From Patulibacter sp. (lineage in GTDB: Bacteria; Actinomycetota; Thermoleophilia; Solirubrobacterales; Solirubrobacteraceae): a DNA stretch of 41,612 bases. Made by a program: the position numbers and the translations under genes. Location of the stretch: NCBI RefSeq assembly GCF_030655195.1, contig NZ_JAURWA010000116.1, positions 1 through 41,612 on the forward strand, read 5' to 3'. The notes under the pieces are model-generated. The model was given only the letters and a program-made list of their open reading frames with translations. It was not told the origin of the DNA and made no database searches. Shown here piece by piece: positions 7,542 to 15,586 of the stretch; position 1 is the first letter of the stretch; each line of letters opens with the position of its first letter.

Positions 7542-7556
7542 TGAGAACGAGTCCCA
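7542..7556. promoter_or_regulatory. Zur-type box before znuA
   Basis: TGAGAACGAGTCCCA agrees at 13 of 15 positions with the box before the Fur-family gene. On the minus strand it lies just upstream of TAAGGT (7539 to 7534), a good -10 for znuA, so binding would cover the promoter spacer. Confidence 0.65.
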
Positions 7557-7667
7557 TCATCAGTGACCGTCGCCCCGCGAGCGCCGACCGCCGTCCAGTC
7601 TGTCGACCCGCGCCGCCTCGGCCCGGGTCGGCCGACGGCGGACGGCCCGGGGCTCGGGAGCTCCGGC

Positions 7668-9185
7668 TCAGTCGGCGGAGACCGGCGAGGACGCGCCCTG
7701 CGCCTGCACCGGCACGAAGTCCACCTTGTCGCGCACGCCGCACTCGGGGCAGTTCCACTCGTTCGGGACGGCGGACCACGGGGTGCCGGGCTCGACGCCG
7801 TTGTGCGGGTCGCCCGCCGCGTCGTCGTAGGTGTACTCGCAGACGGGGCAGCGGTAGGCGGCCTGCTCGAAGGTCTTCACGCGGGCGGCCTCCTCGGCGG
7901 CCATCTGCTCCTGGGCCAGGCGGTCGGCCTCGGCGCGCCGGGCGTAGACGCTCGCGCCCTTCTCGGCGGCCGGCGTGCCCGGCCCGAACTTCCGCAGCAG
8001 CTTCGCGCGCTTGCGCGGCAGGAGGTTCGCGCGGGTGACGTCGCCGCCGTAGTGGGCGAGGACGCGGTGGTCCATCATGCGGCGCCAGAGCGGCGGGATC
8101 GCCGCGACGACGATCATGCCGCCGTAGCCCGAGGGCAGCTGCGGGGCCTCCTCGAAGTGGCGCAGCGCCTGGTACCGGCGGGTCGGGTTGGCGTGGTGGT
8201 CCGAGTGGCGCTGCAGGTGGTAGAGGAAGACGTTCGAGGCGACGTTGTTGCTGTTCCAGGAGTGCTCGGGACGGCAGCGCTCGTACCGGCCGTCGTCCTT
8301 CTTCTGGCGCGTCAGGCCGTAGTGCTCGAGGTAGTTGACGATCTCGAGCAGCGTGAAGCCGAAGATCGCCTGGAACGCGAGCCACGGCGCGACGCCGACG
8401 CCGAACGCCGCGATCAGCACGCCGAACAGGACGACGCTCATGAGCCACGCGTTCAGCAGGTCGTTCTTGATCGACCAGGGGTTGCGCTTCAGGCGGCGCA
8501 GGCGGGCCCACTCGAGCTCGATCGCCGAGGTCAGGCTGCCCTTGACCGTGCGGGGCCAGAACGCGTAGAAGCTCTCGCCCAGACGCGAGCTGGCGGGATC
8601 CTCCGGCGTGGCGACCCGGACGTGGTGCCCGCGGTTGTGCTCGACGAAGAAGTGCCCGTAGAAGGTCTGCGCCAGGGCGATCTTCGCCAGCCACTTCTCG
8701 GACTTGTCGCGCTTGTGGCCGAGCTCGTGGGCCGCGTTGATCGCGAAGCCCGAGACGACGCCGACGGTGCACGCCAGGCCGATCGACTCGACGAGGCTGA
8801 GGTCGCCGCTCGCCCACAGCGCGCAGGCGCCGACGAGCGACGCGTACTGCAGCGGGATGTACGCGTAGGTGCACCAGCGGTAGTAGCGGTCCTGCTCGAG
8901 CCAGGCCAGGATCCGGTCCGGCGGGTTCTCCGCGTCCGTGCCGATGATGCTGTCGAGCACCGGCATCAGCACGTAGACCAGCAGGGGCCCGAGCCACCAG
9001 AAGACGCCGAGGCCGGTGGCCTCCACGAGCCCCCAGGCGAGGAACGGCGTGACGGGGATGACGAGCCCCAGCAGCCAGATGTACCGCTTGGAGTCGGTCC
9101 ACGACGGCTCGTTCACGGGGCCGGCGTCACCGTGGTGGTGGCTGTGCTCGTGGTCGTGGTGGTCGTCGACTGTCGCCGTGCTCAT
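7668..9185 (-). CDS. alkB: Alkane 1-monooxygenase fused to rubredoxin
   Basis: This 505-residue integral membrane di-iron enzyme hydroxylates the terminal carbon of alkanes. All family histidine boxes are seen: HELGHK (153-158), EHNRGHH (182-188), the NYLEHYG motif (284-290) and LQRHSDHH (324-331). About six membrane helices surround them. A charged linker (about 390-440) leads to a full C-terminal rubredoxin with CPVC (446-449) and CPEC (479-482), which would supply electrons directly. AlkB-rubredoxin fusions are known in Dietzia, Prauserella and other actinobacteria. The N-terminus carries a His-rich tract at 9-18 that is unusual. The ATG at 9185 follows AAGGGAG. A TetR gene lies divergently with a perfect palindrome between. 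A rubredoxin reductase gene is not in the window. Confidence 0.95.
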   Translation of the reverse strand: MSTATVDDHHDHEHSHHHGDAGPVNEPSWTDSKRYIWLLGLVIPVTPFLAWGLVEATGLGVFWWLGPLLVYVLMPVLDSIIGTDAENPPDRILAWLEQDRYYRWCTYAYIPLQYASLVGACALWASGDLSLVESIGLACTVGVVSGFAINAAHELGHKRDKSEKWLAKIALAQTFYGHFFVEHNRGHHVRVATPEDPASSRLGESFYAFWPRTVKGSLTSAIELEWARLRRLKRNPWSIKNDLLNAWLMSVVLFGVLIAAFGVGVAPWLAFQAIFGFTLLEIVNYLEHYGLTRQKKDDGRYERCRPEHSWNSNNVASNVFLYHLQRHSDHHANPTRRYQALRHFEEAPQLPSGYGGMIVVAAIPPLWRRMMDHRVLAHYGGDVTRANLLPRKRAKLLRKFGPGTPAAEKGASVYARRAEADRLAQEQMAAEEAARVKTFEQAAYRCPVCEYTYDDAAGDPHNGVEPGTPWSAVPNEWNCPECGVRDKVDFVPVQAQGASSPVSAD

Positions 9186-9233
9186 GTCCCGCTCCCTTGC
9201 TCGCTCCGCCCGGCCTACGCCGTGCACCCGCAG

Positions 9234-9250
9234 CCTGACAGGGTGTCAGG
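9234..9250. promoter_or_regulatory. TetR-type operator between alkB and tetR
   Basis: CCTGACAGGGTGTCAGG is a perfect 7-3-7 inverted repeat, 48 bases upstream of alkB and 68 upstream of the TetR gene. A possible minus-strand -35 (TTGACG, 9261 to 9256) lies beside it. Its inner word CTGACAGGGTGTC recurs upstream of the mce operon at 37199-37211. Confidence 0.65.
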
Positions 9251-9304
9251 TGCCGCGTCAAGGGCGGATCTCCCGAGGCACCGGGGCACGGCGGGACGAC
9301 GGGC

Positions 9305-9310
9305 TAGAGT
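9305..9310 (+). promoter_or_regulatory. -10 hexamer TAGAGT for the TetR gene
   Basis: TAGAGT lies eight bases before the ATG at 9319. No Shine-Dalgarno sequence lies between, so the transcript is leaderless or nearly so. Confidence 0.35.
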
Positions 9311-9318
9311 CCGCCGGG

Positions 9319-9915
9319 ATGTCGACCCCCACCAGGCGCGACGGCACCGGCGAGCTCCGGCGCCAGGAGCACGCCCTGATCGCCGCCGCCACCGCGCTGC
9401 TCGAGGAGGGCGTCCCCTACGCCGCGCTGTCCGTCGGCGCGATCGCGGAGCGCGCGGGTCAGACGCGGACGGGCTTCTACCAGTACTTCCGCGACAAGCG
9501 CGACCTGTTGCTGGCGATGACGGACGAGTTCGTCGCGGGGCTCTTCGACGACGCCGACCACTGGTGGTCGGGCACCGGCGGCCGGGCGCAGCTGCACGAG
9601 ACCCTGCGCACGATCGCGGCGCACTACCGTGGCTCCCGCATCCTCGTCCGCGCACTGATGGAGGCCGCGGGCTACGACCCCGATGTATCCGCGTACTGGA
9701 CCGCCGCGATCGGTCGCTTCGTCGACGCCACCCGTGCCCGGCTGGTCCGCGACGGGCTCGACCCGGTCGAGGCCGGGGAGCTCGCCGAGGTGCTCGTCTG
9801 GATGGTGGAGCGCTCGTGCCACCTGCTCGTGCTCGAGGACGACGACGCCGGGGACGCCGGCCGCGTCGACGCGATGACGACCGTGTGGGCCCGGACGCTG
9901 TCGCTCGGGCCGTAG
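9319..9915 (+). CDS. TetR-family transcriptional regulator
   Basis: This 198-residue protein has the TetR N-terminal helix-turn-helix at about 20-66 (SVGAIAERAGQTRTGFYQYF followed by DKRDLLLAM) and an all-helical ligand domain after it. It is divergent from the alkB-rubredoxin gene across a 133-base gap containing a perfect palindrome, so local control of alkB is the natural reading. Comparable TetR regulators (AlkU/AlkX type) accompany alkB in other actinobacteria. The ATG at 9319 is chosen because it places the HTH at the usual distance from the N-terminus and follows a TAGAGT hexamer. A longer upstream in-frame reading would run through the operator. The inducer, perhaps a fatty acid or acyl-CoA, is not shown. 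Confidence 0.85.
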   Translation: MSTPTRRDGTGELRRQEHALIAAATALLEEGVPYAALSVGAIAERAGQTRTGFYQYFRDKRDLLLAMTDEFVAGLFDDADHWWSGTGGRAQLHETLRTIAAHYRGSRILVRALMEAAGYDPDVSAYWTAAIGRFVDATRARLVRDGLDPVEAGELAEVLVWMVERSCHLLVLEDDDAGDAGRVDAMTTVWARTLSLGP

Positions 9916-9966
9916 GGCCCACCCCCGCCGCCGGAGTCCGCCCCCGGGATCGGCCGGGGCTCGGGC
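9916..9966. terminator. Weak hairpin between convergent tetR and PucR-type genes
   Basis: CCCCGG pairs with CCGGGG across six bases (about 9942-9960) in the 51-base convergent gap. It is the only candidate terminator there and is short. Confidence 0.35.
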
Positions 9967-11316
9967 TCACCCGCGAGCCGGCCCCGCCAGCGCCGCGTCC
10001 AGCCGCAGCGCCACCAGCAGCTCGGTCCGCCGGTGCGCCAGGACCGTCGGCAGCACGGCCTCGGCCCGGCGGACGTGTTGGCGGACCGTGTTCTCGTGCA
10101 CCCCCAGCGCGGCGGCCGCGGCGGCCTGGCTGCCGCACGAGAGCCAGGCCAGCAGGGTGCGTCGCACGCGGACGTCGTGCGGGTCCTCGCCGGCCAGCGG
10201 CCCGAGCTCCTCCGTCGCGTAGCGGCGCGCCTGGGTCTCGTCGGCCAGCAGCAGGGCCTCGAGGCGGACGTCGGCGTACCAGCTGGGTGCCGCGGCGCCG
10301 GTCGCCTCCGCCACCACCCGCTGCACCCGCCGGGCCAGCAGCGCCTGGGCGCGCGAGCGGCGGAACCCGTCCACGCCCGCGCCGGGCTCGCCCACCGCGA
10401 CGCGCCCGCAGACGGTCGACAGGTGCCGGCGCAGGCGCCCCACCGCCTCGGCGTCGAACCCCTCCGCCCGTCCGAGCCAGAGCACCCACGTGCCCGAGCC
10501 CTCGTCGCGCAGCGTCGTCGCCGTCGCACCGGCCGCGGCCGCGATCCGCGCCGCGACGGTCTCCTGCGGCACCCGGCCCTCGGGCTCCACGAGGACCGCG
10601 AGGTGCTCCGCCGACAGGCGGTAGCCGAGCGTCGCCTCCCAGCGGGGGTCGGCCGGGCCGTCGTCCGCCAGCAGGTCGTCCAGCGCCACCCGGCGCAGGT
10701 CGTCGACCCGGCGGGCCATGCTCGCGCGGGTCGCCTCATAGGCCGGCACGACGACCGCCAGCACCCGGTCGACGTAGGCGAAGAGCAGCCGGCCGGGCGC
10801 CCCGATCAGCGCACCGAGGTCCCCGGGTGCGGGCTCGGCGGCGGTGACGCGGTCGACCCAGGCGTCCCACAGCAGGCCCGCCCCGATCCAGTAGGTCCGC
10901 TCGAGGACGCCCAGAGGGATCCGTGCCTCGGCGGCCGTCCGGGCGAACGCGATCGCGTGCTCCGGGGCGACGTCGTCGAGGGCGAGGCGCCCCGCCCACA
11001 GGTCGACGACCGCGCGGACGTTCTCCCGGACGCACGAGCCCAGCAGCGAGCGGAAGGCCGGGTCGTCGTCGCGCTCGGGGTAGACCTCGGCGACGATCTG
11101 CCCGACCACGCGGTGGGCGAGCGCCAGGACCGGGACGTCGCGTGCGAGGTCGTCCGGCCCCAGGCCGACCCGGGGCCCCCGGGCCCAGGGCGACGGCGGC
11201 CCCGCCGGGGCCCGGCGGCCGGCCGTCCGCGTCGGCGGGGGCGTCGCGCGCCGTCCGTGGAGCACGACGGCGGACGGGACGTCCGTCGGGGCCTGCATCT
11301 CCGGGAGCGCGTGCAC
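9967..11316 (-). CDS. PucR-type helix-turn-helix regulator 1
   Basis: This 449-residue protein looks like the PucR/CdaR-like regulators common in actinobacteria. Its C-terminus has the signature HTH (LLAWLSCGSQAAAAAALG, then VHENTVRQHVRRAEAVL, about 395-430). The middle carries the divergent GGDEF-like region, and the N-terminal half a helical region containing ERTYWIGAGLLWDAW. The two regulators at 17408 and 18687 have the same layout. The start is taken as the GTG at 11316, which follows a minus-strand TAGCGT by six bases; an ATG at 11298 is the alternative. It is divergent from the saccharopine-dehydrogenase-like/SDR operon, with a 20-base palindrome between, and probably regulates that operon. 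The ligand is unknown. Confidence 0.8.
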   Translation of the reverse strand: MHALPEMQAPTDVPSAVVLHGRRATPPPTRTAGRRAPAGPPSPWARGPRVGLGPDDLARDVPVLALAHRVVGQIVAEVYPERDDDPAFRSLLGSCVRENVRAVVDLWAGRLALDDVAPEHAIAFARTAAEARIPLGVLERTYWIGAGLLWDAWVDRVTAAEPAPGDLGALIGAPGRLLFAYVDRVLAVVVPAYEATRASMARRVDDLRRVALDDLLADDGPADPRWEATLGYRLSAEHLAVLVEPEGRVPQETVAARIAAAAGATATTLRDEGSGTWVLWLGRAEGFDAEAVGRLRRHLSTVCGRVAVGEPGAGVDGFRRSRAQALLARRVQRVVAEATGAAAPSWYADVRLEALLLADETQARRYATEELGPLAGEDPHDVRVRRTLLAWLSCGSQAAAAAALGVHENTVRQHVRRAEAVLPTVLAHRRTELLVALRLDAALAGPARG

Positions 11317-11322
11317 GTGAGG

Positions 11323-11328
11323 ACGCTA
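11323..11328 (-). promoter_or_regulatory. -10 hexamer TAGCGT, leaderless PucR-type start
   Basis: On the minus strand TAGCGT ends six bases before the GTG at 11316. It supports the longer GTG start over the internal ATG at 11298. Confidence 0.45.
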
Positions 11329-11442
11329 CGTCCGGGGTCCCGGGGCGGCCATGACCGAACCCGTGAGCCCGTCCCCCGGCCGCTCCCGGGATCCGCCAGC
11401 GACGTGGGTTTCCGACACCCGGGGGCCGCCGGACGCGGGCGA

Positions 11443-11462
11443 TCCGACAGGCGCGTGTCGGA
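11443..11462. promoter_or_regulatory. Palindromic operator in the PucR-type/dehydrogenase divergent region
   Basis: TCCGACAGGCGCGTGTCGGA is a perfect 7-6-7 inverted repeat. Further CCGACA half-sites occur at 11412-11417 and 11563-11568. Four half-sites in about 170 bases, between divergent genes, suggest a regulator-binding region. The divergent PucR-type protein is the first candidate. Confidence 0.5.
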
Positions 11463-11603
11463 GTCCGCCTGGGACGGTCGCCCCAGACCCGTCCGAGGAC
11501 GACGCCGCCCGGCGTCGCGGGACGGGACCCACCGAGACCCCCGGGACCGGGACGCGCGTCGACCGACACGCACCGTCGGCCCCACCGAGGAGGAGAGCGA
11601 AGC

Positions 11604-12725
11604 ATGCCCAGCAAGCACCCCGTCGTCGTCTACGGCGCCAGCGGCTACACCGGCCGGCTCATCGTCGAGTACCTGCGCGAGCTGCGCATCCCGTTCGTCG
11701 CCGCCGGCCGCAACGCCGAGCGCCTCCAGGAGGTCGTCGAGCGCGTCCCGGGCGTCGCCGACACCGGCGTCTACGAGGTCGCCGCCGTCGAGCACACCGT
11801 CGAGGCGCTGACCGAGCTGTTCGACGGCGCGAAGGTCGTCCTGAACACCGTCGGCCCGTTCGCCGACCTCGGTCACGAGGTCGTCGAGGCGTGCCTGGCC
11901 ACCGGCTGCCACTACCTCGACACCACGGGCGAGCAGAACTGGATCCTCTCCGCCCAGGAGCGTCACGCCGCCGGCTTCGAGGAGGCCGGCCTGCTGCTCG
12001 CCCCCGGCATCGCGCAGATGTACACGACGGGCGAGATCGCGTCCGAGATCGCTCTCGAGCAGCCGGGCTACGAGACCCTCGACACCGTCGTCCTCTGGAA
12101 GGGCGCGCCGACCACGGCGTCGACGGAGACGATCTTCTCCAACCTGCTCTCGACCCCGTACAAGCTCGAGGCCGGCGAGTACGTCGCCTGGGAGGGCACG
12201 CAGCTCTACGAGGTCTCGATGCCCGGCCAGCACGAGACGGCGCTGACGCTCCCGTGGGGCGGCACGTCGCTGCCCGTCTGGTACAAGGACGACCCGCGCG
12301 TCAACGACGTCTCCTCGCTCGGCGGTGTCTACAACCGCGGCCTGATGCAGGTCGTGCTCCAGATCGCCCAGGCGGTCGAGGAGGCCATCCGCCCGCTGCC
12401 CGAGGACCAGCAGCGCGCGAAGCTCGACGAGATGGCCGCGGCGAACGCCGCGCCGATGCCGCCGCGCGAGATGGCGGCCTACAACCGCTCGATGGACTCC
12501 GTCCACGCAACGGGTCCGCTCAAGCACGCCCACGTCGTGCTGCGCGGCAACTCGAACTACAAGCAGACCGCCCTGCTGCAGGCCTACGGCGCGCTGCACC
12601 TGCTGCGCCAGAAGCCCGACCGCGTGGGCTTCGCGTCCGGCTGCCAGGCCTTCGGCCACCGTCGCCTGCTCGACGTCCTGCAGCAGTACGGCCTGACCGG
12701 CGAGCCGATCGTCGTCCGCGACTGA
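11604..12725 (+). CDS. Saccharopine-dehydrogenase-like NAD(P)-binding protein
   Basis: This 373-residue cytosolic protein begins with a Rossmann motif, VVVYGASGYTGRLIVEYL (7-24), and continues as a saccharopine-dehydrogenase-fold protein (VLNTVGPFADLGHEVVEACL, then GCHYLDTTGE). These features mark the large family of actinobacterial 'saccharopine dehydrogenase NADP-binding' proteins, many linked to lipid or ketone metabolism rather than lysine. The exact reaction is not predictable. The ATG at 11604 follows GAGGAGGAGAG, a strong ribosome binding site. It is the first gene of an operon with two SDR dehydrogenases, and its stop overlaps a 24-codon mini-ORF by TGATG. The divergent PucR-type gene and the palindrome at 11443-11462 suggest local control. 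Confidence 0.8.
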   Translation: MPSKHPVVVYGASGYTGRLIVEYLRELRIPFVAAGRNAERLQEVVERVPGVADTGVYEVAAVEHTVEALTELFDGAKVVLNTVGPFADLGHEVVEACLATGCHYLDTTGEQNWILSAQERHAAGFEEAGLLLAPGIAQMYTTGEIASEIALEQPGYETLDTVVLWKGAPTTASTETIFSNLLSTPYKLEAGEYVAWEGTQLYEVSMPGQHETALTLPWGGTSLPVWYKDDPRVNDVSSLGGVYNRGLMQVVLQIAQAVEEAIRPLPEDQQRAKLDEMAAANAAPMPPREMAAYNRSMDSVHATGPLKHAHVVLRGNSNYKQTALLQAYGALHLLRQKPDRVGFASGCQAFGHRRLLDVLQQYGLTGEPIVVRD

Positions 12726-12799
12726 TGCCCGCCGCCCCCCACCAGAAGGAGCGTCCCATGACCAGGACCACCACCAGCGGCGTCAGGAGGACCCCGTGA
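12725..12799 (+). CDS. 24-codon mini-ORF bridging two genes
   Basis: This tiny frame starts in a TGATG overlap with the preceding stop and ends in a GTGA overlap with the next gene's start, so it fills the gap exactly. Inside it an ATG at 12758 has its own AAGGAG seven bases upstream, giving an alternative 13-residue peptide beginning MTRTTTSG. The product (rich in Thr, Pro and Arg) resembles nothing I know. It may be a coupling device that carries ribosomes to the SDR start, the remnant of a lost gene, or chance. I see no direct evidence that the peptide has a function. Confidence 0.3.
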   Translation: MPAAPHQKERPMTRTTTSGVRRTP

Positions 12800-13560
12800 T
12801 CTCGAGCCTCGAGGGCAAGCGCGCCCTCATCACCGGCGCCGCGGCCGGCCTCGGCAAGGCCACGGCCGAGCTGTTCATCGCCCAGGGCGCCAGCGTCGTC
12901 GTCACCGACGTCGACGGAGCCGGGGCCGAGGCGCTCGCCTCGGCGCTCGGCGAGAAGGCCGTCGCCGTCACCCACGACGTCACCGTCGCGGCCGAGTGGG
13001 AGACCGCCGTGGCCGCCGCCCGCGACGCCTTCGGCGGCCTCGACGTGCTCGTCAACAACGCCGGCATCGAGATCGGCAAGCCGATCACCGAGACCGGCCA
13101 GGACGAGTTCGAGCGGCTGATGAAGATCAACGTCACCGGCCCGTTCCTGGGCATCAAGGCCGCGGTCCCGGCGCTCGTGGAGTCCGGCGGCGGATCGATC
13201 GTGAACATGGCGTCGGTCGCCGGTCTGGGCGGCGCCCCGCTGCTCGGCGCGTACTGCGCGTCCAAGGGCGCGGTCGTGCGGCTGACGGAGGTCGCGGCGA
13301 TCGAGCTGCGCGCCGCCGGCATCCGCGTCAACGCGGTCTGCCCGGCGTTCATCGGGACCGCCATGGTGGACCGGCTGGTCAAGCCGTTCGAGGCCGCGGT
13401 CGGCCTGCCGTTCGGCGACGTCGTGAAGATCAAGCAGGGACGTCTCGGGACGTCCGAGGAGGTCGCAGAGATGGTCGCGTTCCTGGCGTCGGACGACGCC
13501 GAATGGACGACGGGCGCCGCACACGTGCTCGACGGCGGACTGGTGGAGGGACTCCTGTGA
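12796..13560 (+). CDS. Short-chain dehydrogenase/reductase A
   Basis: This 254-residue classical SDR carries TGAAAGLG (13-20) for NAD(P), DVDG after beta-2, NNAG, and the catalytic triad Ser140, Tyr153, Lys157. It would oxidise an alcohol or reduce a ketone in the cytosol. The start is GTG at 12796, preceded by AGGAGG six bases away. Its stop overlaps the next gene's GTG (GTGA), so the two SDRs are translationally coupled. SDR A and SDR B share the C-terminal pattern of a helix, D-V-x-x-x-x-QGRLGT, then EE, which suggests they arose by duplication. The substrate is unknown; the operon with a saccharopine-dehydrogenase-like protein suggests a short catabolic pathway. Confidence 0.9.
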   Translation: MISSLEGKRALITGAAAGLGKATAELFIAQGASVVVTDVDGAGAEALASALGEKAVAVTHDVTVAAEWETAVAAARDAFGGLDVLVNNAGIEIGKPITETGQDEFERLMKINVTGPFLGIKAAVPALVESGGGSIVNMASVAGLGGAPLLGAYCASKGAVVRLTEVAAIELRAAGIRVNAVCPAFIGTAMVDRLVKPFEAAVGLPFGDVVKIKQGRLGTSEEVAEMVAFLASDDAEWTTGAAHVLDGGLVEGLL

Positions 13561-14279
13561 GCGGCGAGCTGGAGGGCCGCGTCGCCCTCGTCACCGGGGC
13601 CGGCAAGGGCGTCGGCGCCGCGATCTGCGACGCGCTGGAGGGGGAGGGCGCGATCGTCGTCCGCACCGACATCAGCGGCACGGACGTCGAGCTCGACGTC
13701 CGCGACGAGGCCGCGGTCGGCCGCGTCCTGAACGAGACCGCCGAGAAGCACGGGCGGCTCGACATCGTCGTGCCCAACGCCGGCGTCGCGTTCGTCAAGC
13801 CGATCACCGAGACGTCGCTCGCCGAGTGGCGCGAGCTCATGTCGATCAACCTCGACGGCGTCTTCGTGACGGCCCGCGAGGCCGCCAAGATCATGGCGCC
13901 GGCGGGCAAGGGGGCGATCGTCAACATCGCGTCCGTCACCGGGCTGCGGAGCGCGCCGCTGATCGGGGCCTACGGTGCCTCCAAGCACGGCGTCGTCGGC
14001 CTGACGAAGACGATGGGCGCGGAGCTGCGCGACGTCGGGGTGCGCGTCAACTGCGTCTGCCCCGGGTTCGCGGACACCGAGATGGTGTCCTCACACGCGG
14101 AGGAGCTCACGGCCGCGATCGGCGCACCGGTCCACGACGTCATCGACGCGCGCCAGGGCCGGCTGGGCACGGCCGAGGAGATCGCCCGCACGGTGCTGTT
14201 CCTCGCGTCGGACCGGTCGAGCTTCTCGACGTCCAACGCGTACGTGATGGACGGCGGCCTGTACGCCGCTCTCGTCTGA
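13557..14279 (+). CDS. Short-chain dehydrogenase/reductase B
   Basis: This 240-residue SDR has TGAGKGVG near the N-terminus and the catalytic residues Ser126, Tyr139 and Lys143. The usual NNAG motif reads PNAG, and the segment before it is shorter than in SDR A. The GTG start overlaps the SDR A stop by GTGA and has GGAGG upstream. It is the last gene of the operon; a strong hairpin follows at 14293-14331. The paired SDRs could act as successive steps or form a mixed oligomer. Neither can be told from sequence, and the reaction direction and substrate are unknown. Confidence 0.88.
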   Translation: MSGELEGRVALVTGAGKGVGAAICDALEGEGAIVVRTDISGTDVELDVRDEAAVGRVLNETAEKHGRLDIVVPNAGVAFVKPITETSLAEWRELMSINLDGVFVTAREAAKIMAPAGKGAIVNIASVTGLRSAPLIGAYGASKHGVVGLTKTMGAELRDVGVRVNCVCPGFADTEMVSSHAEELTAAIGAPVHDVIDARQGRLGTAEEIARTVLFLASDRSSFSTSNAYVMDGGLYAALV

Positions 14280-14292
14280 GGCGAGGTGCAGC

Positions 14293-14331
14293 GACCGGGG
14301 GCGCGGGTCGGACCGGCTCGCGCCCTCGGTC
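14293..14331. terminator. Terminator between convergent SDR B and PpiC genes
   Basis: A long stem is formed by GACCG plus GGGCGCG pairing with CGCGCCC plus CGGTC, interrupted by one G-T pair. It fills the 53-base gap and can serve both strands. Confidence 0.75.
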
Positions 14332-14332
14332 C

Positions 14333-15508
14333 TCAGTCGCCGGTCGCCGGCGCCACGCCGGTCGTCGTGCCGGTCTTCGGCGTCACCTGGTTCTTGCAGA
14401 ACGCGACCAGGTTGTACCCCGGGGCGCAGTCCGTCTTCGCCTTCCAGCGCTTCAGGACGTCGGCCTCCCACTTCGCGACCGCCTGCTGCGGCTTGGTCTG
14501 CTGCAGCTGCTGCCGGATCGCCGTCTTGACCGAGTCGAACGAGACCGCCTTGCCCGGCGTGATCTTGTCGACGCGGATCACGTACCAGCCGAGGTCGGTG
14601 CGGACCGGGCCGGCCAGCTCCGTCGCGCCGGCCGAGAACGCGGCGTCGCCGGCGGCCTTCTCCAGCTGCGCCCGCTGGACCTGCGTCAGCTTGCCGCCCT
14701 GCGCGCGCGACTGCTCGTCGGTGGAGTACTGCTGGGCGACGGACGCGAACGTCGCGCCGCCCTCCAGCGCGGTCCGCGCGGCCTTCGCGTCGGCCTCGTC
14801 CTTGGCCAGGACGACGTGCAGCTCGCGCGTCTCGGGCTGGCCGTACTGGTCGCGGTTGTCGTCGAAGTCCTTGCGGACGTCGTCGTCCGTGACCGGTCCG
14901 GCGTCGGAGGCGATCTTCTCCGTGACCTTCTGGTAGGTCAGCGACTGCCGCACGAGCTGCCGGAAGATGCCCTCGTCGAGGCCCGTCAGGGTCTTGAACT
15001 TCGCGAGGTTCTTGCGCCCGTCGATCTCCTGCGTGTAGGCCGCGTCCAGGGCCTTGTCGACGTCGCCGTCGGAGACCTCGACGTCGTCGTCCTCGGCCTC
15101 CTGCTTGATCACCTCGGTGGCGATCAGCTGCTGGACGGCGTCCGTCTTCAGGCGCTCCGGGATGTTCTCGCAGGCCTGCTTGATCTGGGCGGCGGTGATC
15201 TGCGCCTTGGCCTCCGCGGGGACGGACTCCGTCGCCGTCCTGATGCAGGCCGTGAACGGCGGGGTGACGTCGAGCAGCTTCGGCTGCGCGCTCTGGAACA
15301 GCTTGCCGTTGGTCACCTGCCGGCTGATCCGCATGAGCTGGAACCGCTGCAGCCGGTCGTAGTCCGCCTTCGAGACGACGGTGTCGCCGACCTTGGCGAC
15401 CGCACCGGCGGGCACCCCGCCGTCGTCGTCCCCGCCGCCGCACCCGGCCAGGGCCAGTCCGGCGACGCAGGGGAGCAGGGGGAGGAGGGCGAGGCGGCGA
15501 CGATCCAC
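14333..15508 (-). CDS. PpiC/SurA-like peptidyl-prolyl isomerase lipoprotein
   Basis: This 391-residue protein is an extracytoplasmic foldase. It begins with a short basic signal and the lipobox LALAGC, giving lipidated Cys23, then an acidic/glycine spacer. A SurA-N-like helical chaperone region spans about 35-225. A parvulin domain follows at about 235-335, recognised by ELHVVLAKDEADA, a GGKLT segment and LGWYVIRVDKI. The C-terminal tail has two cysteines (DCAPGYN and AFCKNQ) and a Thr/Pro-rich end. The GTG start is preceded six bases away by TACGAT on the minus strand and gives a correct lipoprotein signal. It may help fold exported proteins; no partner is shown by the neighbours. Confidence 0.88.
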   Translation of the reverse strand: MDRRRLALLPLLPCVAGLALAGCGGGDDDGGVPAGAVAKVGDTVVSKADYDRLQRFQLMRISRQVTNGKLFQSAQPKLLDVTPPFTACIRTATESVPAEAKAQITAAQIKQACENIPERLKTDAVQQLIATEVIKQEAEDDDVEVSDGDVDKALDAAYTQEIDGRKNLAKFKTLTGLDEGIFRQLVRQSLTYQKVTEKIASDAGPVTDDDVRKDFDDNRDQYGQPETRELHVVLAKDEADAKAARTALEGGATFASVAQQYSTDEQSRAQGGKLTQVQRAQLEKAAGDAAFSAGATELAGPVRTDLGWYVIRVDKITPGKAVSFDSVKTAIRQQLQQTKPQQAVAKWEADVLKRWKAKTDCAPGYNLVAFCKNQVTPKTGTTTGVAPATGD

Positions 15509-15514
15509 CCGGGC

Positions 15515-15520
15515 ATCGTA
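15515..15520 (-). promoter_or_regulatory. -10 hexamer TACGAT, leaderless PpiC start
   Basis: Minus-strand TACGAT ends six bases before the GTG at 15508. It gives the lipoprotein gene a promoter separate from the acyl-CoA ligase upstream. Confidence 0.5.
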
Positions 15521-15586
15521 GGCGCCGGGACGCCCCGCGCGTGCCGGACGCCCGGGGACGGGGCGCGGCGCCGACGGGACCGTCGA

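Noticed and set aside
7563-10847. A 1094-codon open frame on the plus strand
   Set aside because: It crosses antisense over alkB and through tetR in another frame. It is low-complexity and exists only because stops are rare in this GC content.
11604-12725. A lysine-metabolism role for the saccharopine-dehydrogenase-like gene
   Set aside because: The Rossmann family is broad, and the operon partners are SDRs, with no lysine-pathway gene nearby.
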